Below are positions 30,695 through 39,206 of a DNA stretch of 64,000 nt, in pieces. The position numbers were made by a program, and so were the translations under genes. Under the pieces are notes generated by a model. That model made no database searches. It saw nothing but the letters and a program-made list of their open reading frames with translations, and was not told the origin of the DNA. Where the stretch lies: assembly GCF_026967805.1 (NCBI RefSeq), contig NZ_JAPVBG010000001.1, positions 62,001-126,000 of the forward strand, in the 5' to 3' direction. Position 1 is the first letter of the stretch. Each line of letters opens with the position of its first letter. The DNA is from Blastococcus sp. VKM Ac-2987. GTDB lineage: Bacteria; Actinomycetota; Actinomycetes; Mycobacteriales; Geodermatophilaceae.

Positions 30695-31504
30695 TCAGCG
30701 GGAGGTGCGCGGGGTGGCCGGGTGCGAGCCGGCCGTGACCAGGTCGGCGACCGCCTGGCGCGGGTCGCCGGCGGTGACCAGGCCTTCTCCCACGAGGACG
30801 GCATCGGCCCCGGCGCCGGCGTAGCCGATCAGGTCGTGCGGGCCGCGGACGCCGGACTCGGCGACCTTGACCACCTCCGACGGCAGCCCCGGGGCGATCT
30901 TCTCGAACGTGGACCGGTCGACCTGCAGCGTGGTGAGGTCGCGGGCGTTGACCCCGATGACCGACGCCCCGGCGGCCATCGCGCGGTCGGCCTCGGCCTC
31001 GGTGTGCACCTCGACCAGCGCCGTCATGCCGAGCGACTCCACCCGCTCGAGCAGCCCCACGAGGACGTTCTGCTCCAGGGCGGCCACGATCAGCAGGACG
31101 ACGTCCGCGCCGTGGGCGCGGGCCTCGTGCACCTGGTAGCTGCTGACGACGAAGTCCTTGCACAGCACCGGGACGTCGACGACCGCGCGCACGGCGTCCA
31201 GGTCGGCCTGCGAGCCGAGGAACTTGCGCCGTTCGGTGAGCACGGAGATGACCCGGGCGCCACCGGCGGCGTACTGCTGGGCCAGCCGGGCGGGGTCGGC
31301 GATGTCGGCGAGGTCGCCCTTGCTCGGGCTGCGCCGCTTCACCTCGGCGATGACGCCCACACCGGGGGCCTTGAGGGCGGCCAGCGCGTCGAGTGCCGGC
31401 CGGGCCGCCCGCGCGGCGGCCTTCACCTCGTCCAGCGGCCTGGCCGCCTCGCGGACGGCGAGGTCGGCGCGGACGCCGGCGATGATCTCGTCGAGCACGT
31501 TCAC
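30695..31504 (-). CDS. trpC: Indole-3-glycerol phosphate synthase
   Basis: Converts CdRP to indole-3-glycerol phosphate. It is a 269-residue TIM barrel with [16 protein letters not shown] (catalytic Lys and Glu), [27 protein letters not shown] and [19 protein letters not shown]-like AESGVRGP, and [16 protein letters not shown] 31504 overlaps by GTGA a 14-codon small ORF (31501-31545). It is the first core trp gene after the membrane protein. Confidence 0.95.
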   Translation of the reverse strand: MNVLDEIIAGVRADLAVREAARPLDEVKAAARAARPALDALAALKAPGVGVIAEVKRRSPSKGDLADIADPARLAQQYAAGGARVISVLTERRKFLGSQADLDAVRAVVDVPVLCKDFVVSSYQVHEARAHGADVVLLIVAALEQNVLVGLLERVESLGMTALVEVHTEAEADRAMAAGASVIGVNARDLTTLQVDRSTFEKIAPGLPSEVVKVAESGVRGPHDLIGYAGAGADAVLVGEGLVTAGDPRQAVADLVTAGSHPATPRTSR

Positions 31505-31545
31505 GGCGTGGTCGCAGCCTCGGCCGAGGTCAGGTCGTTGCTCAT
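31501..31545 (-). CDS. 14-aa small ORF coupled to trpC
   Basis: An ATG at 31545 opens 14 codons ([14 protein letters not shown]) ending in TGA that overlaps the trpC GTG by 4 nt. A GGAGG lies 11 nt upstream. It has no Trp codon, so it is not a classical trp attenuator leader. In many actinobacteria a small HGxxPAAW-motif gene occupies this slot; here only this ORF remains. It may serve translational coupling rather than make a functional peptide. Confidence 0.4.
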   Translation of the reverse strand: MSNDLTSAEAATTP

Positions 31546-31655
31546 CGGCGCCACTGCCTCCTACGTCGGTCCCGAGCGGTCGGGTTGACCCACTCTAGAG
31601 GCGGCCCGGATGCCTTCCGGCCCGGGGGCCGGGAAGACGGGTCCGGCCGGTTCCG

Positions 31656-32303
31656 CTACCGGCCGGGCCCGGTCCGGGGCGCCGGCGGGGGCTCGGTCGG
31701 GTCCTCCCCGCGGTCGAGCGCCTTCCAGGCGTCGTCGGCGCGCTGCTCGGCCGAACGGGCCGGCGCCGTCCCGGGGGTGCGCTCGTAGCGCCGGCCCATC
31801 GCCGGCCAGGAGCTGCCGCGCACGGCCGCCAGCAGCCCGGCGGCGACCGCCAGCAGGCCGGCGACGACGGCGAGCACCGGCCAGGCCGCCGCGACGTCGA
31901 CGGTCGTGCCGGTGACGCCTGTGCCGCCCACGCCGGGCAGGTCCGCGGCGGCGTCGGCCACGCCGCCGGTGAGGACCCGGACGCCCGACCACAGCAGGGC
32001 GCCGCCCGCGACCGCCATCAGCAGCCCGACGACCGCGCGGCCCGCGCCGCGCACCGCCAGCAGCGCCACGGCGGCGGCCAGCAGGACCAGGCCGGCCGCG
32101 GCCACGAGCGGCGCGGCGTCGCCACCGGTCAGCGTCCCGGTCACCGGCGGCAGCGGCGCCCGGCGCTGGGCGGTCACGTCGGCCCACCGCTGGCCGGTGG
32201 CCGACAGCGCGAGCGCGCCGGCCAGGACCGCTCCCCCGACGACGGACGCGAGCTCCCGGCGGGCCCGGCCGTCCGGGGCGGCCGCGCCATCGGGCGCGCT
32301 CAC
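31656..32303 (-). CDS. Trp-associated membrane protein (TIGR02234 type)
   Basis: A 215-residue protein with about four hydrophobic segments (VVGGAVLAGALAL, LVAAAGLVLLAAAVALLAV, VVGLLMAVAGGALLWSGV, VLAVVAGLLAVAAGLLAAV) and a cytoplasmic tail ending in DDAWKALDRGEDPT. Topology, the W-D-T region after helix 1 and position between trpE and trpC match the Trp_oprn_chp family, whose function is unknown. GTG 32303 overlaps the trpE stop (GTGA). Confidence 0.9.
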   Translation of the reverse strand: MSAPDGAAAPDGRARRELASVVGGAVLAGALALSATGQRWADVTAQRRAPLPPVTGTLTGGDAAPLVAAAGLVLLAAAVALLAVRGAGRAVVGLLMAVAGGALLWSGVRVLTGGVADAAADLPGVGGTGVTGTTVDVAAAWPVLAVVAGLLAVAAGLLAAVRGSSWPAMGRRYERTPGTAPARSAEQRADDAWKALDRGEDPTEPPPAPRTGPGR

Positions 32304-33823
32304 CCGGTCTCCGCGGGCAGCTCCCGCAGCCCTTCGGCCGTCGCGATGGCCGAGAGCACCGCACGGGCCTTGTGCCGGGTCTCCGCCTCCTCGGTGGCGG
32401 CGTCGCTGTCGGCCACGATCCCGGCCCCGGCCTGCACGTAGGCCCGCCCCTGGTGCAGGACCGCGGTGCGGATGGCGATCGCCATGTCCATGTCGCCGCT
32501 GGCGTCGACGTAGCCGACGGTGCCGGCGTACAGCGCCCGCCGGGTCGGCTCGAGGGACTCGATGATCGTCATCGCGCTCGGCTTGGGCGCGCCGGAGACG
32601 GTGCCCGCGGGGAACGTGGCGTCGAAGACGTCGAGGGCGTCGCAGCCGGGGCTGACCTCGCCGGCGACGGTCGACACCAGGTGCATGACGTGGCTGTAGT
32701 GCTCCACGCGCATGAAGTCGGGCACCTCCACGCTGCCCGGCACGCAGACGCGTCCGAGGTCGTTGCGCGCGAGGTCGACGAGCATGACGTGCTCGGCCCG
32801 CTCCTTGGGGTCGGCGAGCAGGCCTTCGGCCAGGCGCACGTCCTCCTCCGGGGTCGCGCCGCGCGGCCGGGTGCCGGCCGGCGGGTGCACGACCGCCGAC
32901 GACCCGGTCACCGTCACCAGCGCCTCCGGCGACGAGCCGACGACGTCGAAGGGGGTCTCCCGGCCGGCGAAGCGCAGGAGGTACATGTACGGCGACGGGT
33001 TCGTGGCGCGCAGCACCCGGTACAGGTCCAGCGCCTCGACGTCGGTGGCCACCTCGAACCGCTGGGCGAGCACCACCTGGAAGGCGTTCCCGGCCCGGAT
33101 GTGCTCGCGCACCTGCTCCACGCCGTCCTGGTACACCCCGGGGGCCAGGTTGCTGCGCACCGACGGCGACACGTCCGCGGGCTCGAACACGGCCACCGCC
33201 GGTGCGGCCGGCCGGACCAGCGCGGCGGCCATCTCGTCCAGCCGGGCGACCGCGTCGTCGTACCCGCCCGCTCCCCCGCCGGCACCCCGCAGGGCGTTGG
33301 CGATCAGCAGCACGGACCCGTCGCTGTGGTCGAGCACGGCCAGGTCGGTGACCAGCATCATCGCCAGCTCCGGCATGCCCAGGTCGTCGGTGCTGGTCTC
33401 CGGCAGCCGCTCCAGGCGGCGCACCACGTCGTAGCCGAGGTAACCCACCAGGCCACCGGTCAGCGGGGGCAGGCCTGGGGCGCGGGGGGACCGCAGCCGC
33501 CGCGCCAGGACCCGGACCGCCTCCAGCGGGTCGTCCGGGAGGTCGTCGGTGAGCCCGGGGACCTGCTCGCCCAGCCACTGCGTGCAGCCGCCCTGCTCGG
33601 TGAGCACGCCCGCGCTGCGGACCCCCACGAAGCTGTACCGCGCCCACCGCTTGCCCTGCTCGGCCGACTCCAGGAGCACCGTCCCGGGGCGGTTGCCGGC
33701 CAGCTTCCGGTAGACGCCGACGGCGGTCTCGCCGTCGGCCAGCAGCCGCCGGGTGACCGGGACGACCGCCGCGCCCAGCGCCGCGAACTCCTCCCGCGAG
33801 GGCGAGGTCGCGCCGAACCTCAC
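32300..33823 (-). CDS. trpE: Anthranilate synthase component I
   Basis: Converts chorismate to anthranilate with the TrpG amidotransferase, which is not in the window. It has 507 residues. The feedback Trp-binding LLES motif ([10 protein letters not shown]) is near residue 52. The chorismate domain includes [46 protein letters not shown] and [12 protein letters not shown] 33823 overlaps the hisI stop (GTGA), linking histidine and tryptophan genes in one transcript. Confidence 0.96.
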   Translation of the reverse strand: MRFGATSPSREEFAALGAAVVPVTRRLLADGETAVGVYRKLAGNRPGTVLLESAEQGKRWARYSFVGVRSAGVLTEQGGCTQWLGEQVPGLTDDLPDDPLEAVRVLARRLRSPRAPGLPPLTGGLVGYLGYDVVRRLERLPETSTDDLGMPELAMMLVTDLAVLDHSDGSVLLIANALRGAGGGAGGYDDAVARLDEMAAALVRPAAPAVAVFEPADVSPSVRSNLAPGVYQDGVEQVREHIRAGNAFQVVLAQRFEVATDVEALDLYRVLRATNPSPYMYLLRFAGRETPFDVVGSSPEALVTVTGSSAVVHPPAGTRPRGATPEEDVRLAEGLLADPKERAEHVMLVDLARNDLGRVCVPGSVEVPDFMRVEHYSHVMHLVSTVAGEVSPGCDALDVFDATFPAGTVSGAPKPSAMTIIESLEPTRRALYAGTVGYVDASGDMDMAIAIRTAVLHQGRAYVQAGAGIVADSDAATEEAETRHKARAVLSAIATAEGLRELPAETG

Positions 33824-34197
33824 GAGGCGGCCCCCTGCACGGCGGGCAGCCCCCGGTGGAAGCAGCTGCGCTCGCCGGTGTGGCAGGCGGCGCCCTCCTG
33901 GTCGACCAGCACCAGCAGCGCGTCACCGTCGCAGTCGACGCGCACGTCACGCACCCACTGGCGGTGGCCCGAGGTCTCGCCCTTGACCCAGTACTCCTCC
34001 CGGCTGCGCGACCAGTACGTCGCGCGGCCGGAGGTCAGGGTGCGGTGCAGCGCCTCGTCGTCCATCCAGGCCAGCATCAGCACCTCGCGGGTGTCGTGCT
34101 GCTGGACGACGGCAGCGACCAGCCCGGCCGGGTCGCGGCGCAGCAGCGCGGCGACCTCGGGGGCCAGCGCGGGAGGAGACGGCTTCCTGGCGGACAT
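33820..34197 (-). CDS. hisI: Phosphoribosyl-AMP cyclohydrolase
   Basis: Third step of histidine synthesis, hydrolysing PRAMP. It has 125 residues without a fused HisE domain, as usual in actinobacteria. [42 protein letters not shown] and the metal-binding [26 protein letters not shown] are all present. ATG 34197 is used; a CACACT -10-like element lies 7 nt before it. It heads the hisI-trpE-membrane protein-trpC run. Confidence 0.96.
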   Translation of the reverse strand: MSARKPSPPALAPEVAALLRRDPAGLVAAVVQQHDTREVLMLAWMDDEALHRTLTSGRATYWSRSREEYWVKGETSGHRQWVRDVRVDCDGDALLVLVDQEGAACHTGERSCFHRGLPAVQGAAS

Positions 34198-34223
34198 GCC
34201 CGCAAGTGTGCCGTGCGCTGCGG

Positions 34224-34919
34224 TCAGCCCTGCGGGGCGGTGAACCAGTGCCGCCCGGCACCGAACAGGACCAGGCCGAGGGCGACCAGCGGAGCAGCCG
34301 CGAAGAAGAGGCTGAACGCCGCCACCACCCCGCCGAGGCCCTCGCCGGCCGCCGCCGGACCCAGCAGGTCGCCCAGCTGGGCCCACCAGTAGACGGTCAG
34401 CAGGAGCTGCCCGCCGTGCGCGGCGAGCAGCACCAGCCAGGCGACCCGGGTCCGCCGCACGAGCGCCAGGATGCCTGCGCCCACGAGCAGCACCACCGAC
34501 ACCAGCTGGACGATCGACAGCAGGTTGCCCTCGCGGGCGAACTCGTAGGCCTGGGTGGGCGCCCCGGTCGGGCTCTCCTCGATCGCCAGCTCGGCGAGGG
34601 AGGCGAAGAACCACACGTACAGCGAGGCGATCAGCACCAGCAGCGCCTGGACGAAGGTCAGCACCGCCGCGCCGACCACCTGGCCCGGCCGGCGGTCCGG
34701 TCGGGGCCCACCCGGGTACGGCGCCCCCGGGTAGGGCGCCCCCGGGTAGGGCGCCGGGTAGCCGTAGGGCGGCGGGGGGCCGTACCCCCAGGGCGGGGGC
34801 GGGCCGTACGCCGGCGCCCCGTAGCCGTACGGCGGCGTGGTGGGCGGCGGCCCGCTGTAGGCCGGTCCCGGCTCGGTCGGCGTCGTCGGGTCCGACCACG
34901 GGTCGCGCGGTGCGCTCAC
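34224..34919 (-). CDS. Pro/Tyr-rich N-terminus membrane protein
   Basis: A 231-residue membrane protein. The first about 85 residues are a Pro/Tyr/Gly-rich cytoplasmic segment with [14 protein letters not shown] and three PYPGAP/G repeats encoded by a 15-bp tandem repeat. Four membrane segments follow ([88 protein letters not shown]). Such Pro-rich membrane proteins are common in actinobacteria and have no assigned function. It ends 26 nt before hisI on the same strand. Confidence 0.8.
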   Translation of the reverse strand: MSAPRDPWSDPTTPTEPGPAYSGPPPTTPPYGYGAPAYGPPPPWGYGPPPPYGYPAPYPGAPYPGAPYPGGPRPDRRPGQVVGAAVLTFVQALLVLIASLYVWFFASLAELAIEESPTGAPTQAYEFAREGNLLSIVQLVSVVLLVGAGILALVRRTRVAWLVLLAAHGGQLLLTVYWWAQLGDLLGPAAAGEGLGGVVAAFSLFFAAAPLVALGLVLFGAGRHWFTAPQG

Positions 34920-34953
34920 CGTGCCCCCTGCCCGCTCACCCGGACCCGCCCCG

Positions 34954-36624
34954 TCACAGAGCGGCCGCGAGCGCCCGGCCGGCGACCCGGCCGGAGAAGA
35001 GGCAGCCGCCGAGGAACGTGCCCTCCAGCGACCGGTAGCCGTGCACGCCACCGCCGCCGAACCCGGCGACCTCACCGGCGGCGTACAGCCCGGGGAAGAC
35101 CTCGCCCCCGGGGTGCAGCACCCGGCCGGACAGGTCGGTCTCCAGGCCGCCGAGGCTCTTCCGGGTGATCAGGTTGAGCCGGACGGCGATGAGCGGCCCG
35201 GCCTCGGGGTCGAGGATGCGGTGCGGCGGCGCGACGCGGATGAGCTTGTCGCCGAGGTAGTTGCGGGCCCCGCGGATGGCGGTGACCTGCAGGTCCTTGG
35301 TGAACGGGTGGGCGATCTCCCGGTCGCGGGCCACGATCTCCCGCTCCACCCGGGCGAGGTCCAGCTCCGGCGTGCCGCCGGTGACGCGGTTCATCCCGGC
35401 GACGAGCTCCGGCAGGGTGCGGGCGACGACGAAGTCCTCCCCCCGGTCCAGGAACGCCTGGACCGGACCGGAGACCCCGGCCTTGACCCGGTTGAGCAGG
35501 AGCTTCACGTCCTTGCCGGTGAGGTCGGGGTTCTGCTCGGAGCCCGAGAGGGCGAACTCCTTCTCCACGATCTTGTGCGTGGCGACGAACCAGGTGTGCT
35601 CGTACCCGGTCTGCCCGATGTGGGCCAGCGTCCCGAGGGTGTCGAAGCCGGGGAAGAGCGGGACGGGCAGCCGCTGCCCGGTGGCGTCGAGCCACAGCGA
35701 CGACGGCCCGGGCAGGATCCGGATGCCGTGCCGCGCCCACACCGGGGAGTGGTTGGCGATGCCCTCGGTGTAGTGCCACATCCGGTCGCCGTTGACCAGG
35801 CTGGCGCCGGCGGCCACGGTGGCCTGCTGCATCAGCCCGTCGACGTGCGCCGGGACGCCGGAGAGCAGCCGCTGCGGCGCGGGCCCCAGCCGGGCCGGCC
35901 AGTTCTCGCGGACCAGGTCGTGGTTGCCGCCGATCCCCCCGGAGGTGACCACGACGGCCTGCGCGGCGACCTCGAACTCCCCGACCTCGGCGCGGGAGCT
36001 CGCCTCGCCGCGGGCGACGTCGCTCGGCTCCAGGACGGCGCCCCGCACGCCGGTCACGGCCCCGTCGCTCACCACCAGCTCCGACACCCGGTGCCGGAAC
36101 CGCAGCTGCACCAGGCCCGCCTCGACGGCGGCCCGGACCCGGCGCTCGAACGGCGCGACGATCCCCGGCCCGGTGCCCCACACGATGTGGAACCGCGGCA
36201 CCGAGTTGCCGTGGCCGGTGGCGGTGTAGCCGCCGCGCTCGGCCCAGCCGACCACCGGGAAGAACCCGATGCCCTGCTCCTTGAGCCAGGCGCGCTTCTC
36301 ACCGGCGGCGAACTGCAGGTAGGCCTCGGCCCACTGCCGCGGCCAGTGGTCGGTGTCGCGGTCGAACCCGGCGGTGCCGAACCAGTCCTGCCGGGCCAGC
36401 TCCAGCGAGTCGTGCACCCGCAGCCGCCGCTGCTCGGGCGAGTCGACGAGGAACAGCCCGCCGAAGGACCACCACGCCTGCCCGCCCAGGGACGCCTCGG
36501 GCTCCTGGTCGACCAGGACCACCCGCTTGCCGGCGTCGGCCAGCTCGGCGGTGGCGACCAGGCCGGCCAGCCCCGCCCCCACCACGACGACGTCGGCCTC
36601 GAAGCTGTCGGTGCGCGCGCTCAC
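34954..36624 (-). CDS. FAD-binding dehydrogenase (fumarate reductase/KstD-like)
   Basis: A 556-residue flavoprotein. The dinucleotide-binding motif ADVVVVGAGLAGLVATAELADAG is near residue 10, with LVDQE closing the Rossmann strand. GGQAWWSFGGLFLVD follows, and the C-terminal FAD motif is LYAAGEVAGFGGGGVHGYRSLEGTFLGGCLFSGRVAGR. It belongs to the FAD_binding_2 group including the actinobacterial Rv0785-like proteins; substrate unknown, possibly a ketosteroid or enoate. A TAGCGT box sits 7 nt before GTG 36624 (leaderless). Confidence 0.9.
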   Translation of the reverse strand: MSARTDSFEADVVVVGAGLAGLVATAELADAGKRVVLVDQEPEASLGGQAWWSFGGLFLVDSPEQRRLRVHDSLELARQDWFGTAGFDRDTDHWPRQWAEAYLQFAAGEKRAWLKEQGIGFFPVVGWAERGGYTATGHGNSVPRFHIVWGTGPGIVAPFERRVRAAVEAGLVQLRFRHRVSELVVSDGAVTGVRGAVLEPSDVARGEASSRAEVGEFEVAAQAVVVTSGGIGGNHDLVRENWPARLGPAPQRLLSGVPAHVDGLMQQATVAAGASLVNGDRMWHYTEGIANHSPVWARHGIRILPGPSSLWLDATGQRLPVPLFPGFDTLGTLAHIGQTGYEHTWFVATHKIVEKEFALSGSEQNPDLTGKDVKLLLNRVKAGVSGPVQAFLDRGEDFVVARTLPELVAGMNRVTGGTPELDLARVEREIVARDREIAHPFTKDLQVTAIRGARNYLGDKLIRVAPPHRILDPEAGPLIAVRLNLITRKSLGGLETDLSGRVLHPGGEVFPGLYAAGEVAGFGGGGVHGYRSLEGTFLGGCLFSGRVAGRALAAAL

Positions 36625-36742
36625 ACCGGGGACGCTAGCGGGCCCGGCCGGACCTGCGCCGTCCCCCCGGTGAGCGACGCGCCGTCCGGCTGCGGGAGGT
36701 GGCAGGCCACGGGGTCGTGGTCCGCGCTGGTCCCGACGGAGC

Positions 36743-37306
36743 TCAGTGCCTGGTCTCGTACCTGGTGAGGACCACGCCGTCGGGAAACGTCCGGGTCTCC
36801 ACCAGGGTCAGGTCCACCCAGTCGTCCAGTGCCGTGAAGAAGGGCGTGCCCCCGCCCAGCAGGACCGGATGGGTGACGATGGCGTACTCGTCGATCAGCC
36901 CGGCCCGCATGGCCGCCGCGGCGAGGGTGGCGCCGGCGACGTCCATGGGACCGCCGTCCTCGGTCTTGAGCCGGGTGATCTCGGTGACGGCGTCGCCGGT
37001 GACCAGGCGGGCGTTCCAGTCGACCGTGCTGGTCGTCGAGGAGAACACCACCTTCGGCATGTCCCGCCAGCGGCGGGCGTACTCGATGTGCGCCGGTGTG
37101 GCCCCGGGCTGCTGGTCGGCGGTCGGCCAGTGGGCGCTCATCGTCTCCCACAGCCTGCGCCCGTACAGCGCCAGGCCCGTGGCCCCCACCCGGTCGGACC
37201 ACCACTGGAACAGCTCGTCGCTCGGCACGCTCCAGCCGAGGTCGTCGCCGGGCGCGGCGATGTAGCCGTCCAGGCTCAGGTTCATGCCGTAGGTCAGTCT
37301 CCGCAT
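36743..37306 (-). CDS. Dihydrofolate reductase family (RibD C-terminal-like) protein
   Basis: A 187-residue single-domain protein of the RibD_C/DHFR-like family. It starts MRRLTYGMNLSLDGYIAAPGDD and has LYGRRLWETM, PKVVFSSTTSTVDWN, VAGATLAAAAMRAGLIDEYAIVTHPVLLGGGTPFF. It likely reduces an unknown substrate with NADPH. ATG 37306 has GGAGG 9 nt upstream, which decides it over the longer in-frame start. It lies between the flavin dehydrogenase and the ABC exporter genes. Confidence 0.88.
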   Translation of the reverse strand: MRRLTYGMNLSLDGYIAAPGDDLGWSVPSDELFQWWSDRVGATGLALYGRRLWETMSAHWPTADQQPGATPAHIEYARRWRDMPKVVFSSTTSTVDWNARLVTGDAVTEITRLKTEDGGPMDVAGATLAAAAMRAGLIDEYAIVTHPVLLGGGTPFFTALDDWVDLTLVETRTFPDGVVLTRYETRH

Positions 37307-37382
37307 GGCGTCGCCTCCGGTGAGTCGGTGTTCGGCGTGCAGACCGACACGGCGCGGAGAACTCACCGGTCGGCCGGGTGCC

Positions 37383-39206
37383 TCAGCCGACCGGCTCGGG
37401 CTCGCCCGCCGAGGAGCGGCGCCACGAGGCGTGCAGCCGGGCGTAGGGGCCCTCGGCGTCGACCAGCTCCGCGTGCGTGCCGCGCTGCACGACGTGCCCG
37501 GCGTCGACCACCAGCACCTCGTCGGCCCGCTCGGCGGTGGAGAGCCGGTGCGCGATGGTGAGCGTGGTGCGGCCTGCGGTGAGGGTGTCCAGCGCCCGGG
37601 TCAGCCGCTGCTCGGTGGCGGGGTCGACGGCGCTGGTCGCCTCGTCGAGGACGAGCAGGTCGGGGTCGGCGACGTAGGCCCGGGCGACGGCGACCAGCTG
37701 CCGCTCGCCGGCCGACAGGGACTCCCCGCGCTGGCCCACCGCCGTCGTGACGCCGTCGGGCAGCCCGGCGAGCCAGCCGCCGAGCCCCAGGTCGTCGAAC
37801 GCGGCGACGACGTCGGCGTCGGTCATGCCGGGCCGGCCGTAGCGCACGTTCTCGGCGACGGTCGCGTCGAACAGGAAGCCGTCCTGCGGCACCATGACCA
37901 CCCGCGCGCGCAGCGAGGCGAACGCGACGTCGGCCAGCGGCACCCACCCGCCCGCGTCGGAGCCGAGCAGCACCCGGCCGGCGACCGGGTCCATGAGCCG
38001 GGTGACCAGCTTGGCGAACGTCGTCTTCCCCGAGCCGGTCTCCCCCACGATCGCCACCCGGGTGCGCGGGGCGATGGTGAGGTCGACGCCGTCCAGCGCG
38101 GCCCGCGCACCCGGCGCGTAGCGGAACGTGACGGCGTCGAAGCGGACGCCGAGCGGTCCCCCGGGGAGAGCGCGCACCCGGTCGGGGGCGGCGACGGCGG
38201 GATCCCGGACGTCGGGCTCGGTGTCGACGACGTCCAGCACCCGGCGGAAACCGGCGACGGCGTTCTGGGCCTCGTTGAGCACCTCGCTGGCGGTCTGCAC
38301 CGGGGCGACGAAGAGGGTGACCAGGAAGAGGAACGCGACCAGGGTGCCGGCGGAGATGTCGCCGGCCAGGCCGAGCAGCACCCCGACGACCACCACGGCG
38401 GCGTTGGCCAGCGCCGCGACGAACTCGCCGCTGACGAAGACGGCGGCGGTCACCTTCTGCGCCTCCACCTGGGCGCGGTAGTGCCGGTCGATGGCGGCGT
38501 CCAGCCGGGCGGCGGTGCGGCCGCGCACGCCGTAGGCGCGCACGGTGGGGGCCCCGACCACCGACTCGGCGACGGCGGCGAGCACGTCGCCGACCCGCTC
38601 GCGGACCACGCCGTAGACCCGCACCAGCCGCTGGGCGAACCAGCGGACGGCGAAGACCAGCGGCACGAAGCAGACGAGGACCAGCAGGGTCAGCTGCCAG
38701 GAGTAGACGAACATGACCACGGTGGCGACGAGCAGCTGCCCCACGCTGACCAGTCCGAGGACGCCGCCCCACTGCATGAACACCGACAGCTGGTCGACGT
38801 CGCTGGTCACCCGGGACACCAGCGAGCCGCGGCGCTCGCCCTGCTGGTGCAGCACCGACAGGTCGTGCACGTGCCGGAACGCGCGGGCGCGCAGGTTGGC
38901 CAGCGCCGTCTCCGTCGTCCGGAACAGCCGGACGTTCATCCGGTAGACCGCCACGGCGGTGAGCACGACGACCACCGCGCAGCCGGCGATCAGCCAGGTG
39001 ACCAGCCCGAGGTCCGCACCGTCGGGGGCGGCCAGCCCGCGGTCGATGACCTGCTGGACGGCGACGGGCACGACCACCCGGCCCGCGGTGGCGACCAGCG
39101 CCAGGGCGAAGGTGACCGGCAGCCCGCGCCGGAACTCCGGCATCATCCGCAGCCCGCGGCGCAGGGTGGCCATCGCCCCCTCGGTGCGCTGCGCCGGCCC
39201 GGTCAC
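37383..39206 (-). CDS. ABC exporter, half-transporter with consensus ATPase site
   Basis: A 607-residue exporter with six N-terminal membrane helices then an ATPase. Walker A is GETGSGKTTFAK, signature LSAGERQLVAVARAY (A replaces the first G of LSGGE), Walker B LLVLDEATSAVD with the catalytic Glu, and H-loop TLTIAHRLSTAERAD. It pairs with the upstream half-transporter (GTGA overlap at 39203-39206) as a heterodimer. Substrate unknown; lipids, peptides or drugs are typical. Confidence 0.94.
   Translation of the reverse strand: MTGPAQRTEGAMATLRRGLRMMPEFRRGLPVTFALALVATAGRVVVPVAVQQVIDRGLAAPDGADLGLVTWLIAGCAVVVVLTAVAVYRMNVRLFRTTETALANLRARAFRHVHDLSVLHQQGERRGSLVSRVTSDVDQLSVFMQWGGVLGLVSVGQLLVATVVMFVYSWQLTLLVLVCFVPLVFAVRWFAQRLVRVYGVVRERVGDVLAAVAESVVGAPTVRAYGVRGRTAARLDAAIDRHYRAQVEAQKVTAAVFVSGEFVAALANAAVVVVGVLLGLAGDISAGTLVAFLFLVTLFVAPVQTASEVLNEAQNAVAGFRRVLDVVDTEPDVRDPAVAAPDRVRALPGGPLGVRFDAVTFRYAPGARAALDGVDLTIAPRTRVAIVGETGSGKTTFAKLVTRLMDPVAGRVLLGSDAGGWVPLADVAFASLRARVVMVPQDGFLFDATVAENVRYGRPGMTDADVVAAFDDLGLGGWLAGLPDGVTTAVGQRGESLSAGERQLVAVARAYVADPDLLVLDEATSAVDPATEQRLTRALDTLTAGRTTLTIAHRLSTAERADEVLVVDAGHVVQRGTHAELVDAEGPYARLHASWRRSSAGEPEPVG

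Noticed and set aside
31501-31655. trp attenuator
   Set aside because: No Trp codons in the small ORF, and no strong terminator/antiterminator pair; only an imperfect stem near 31614-31636.
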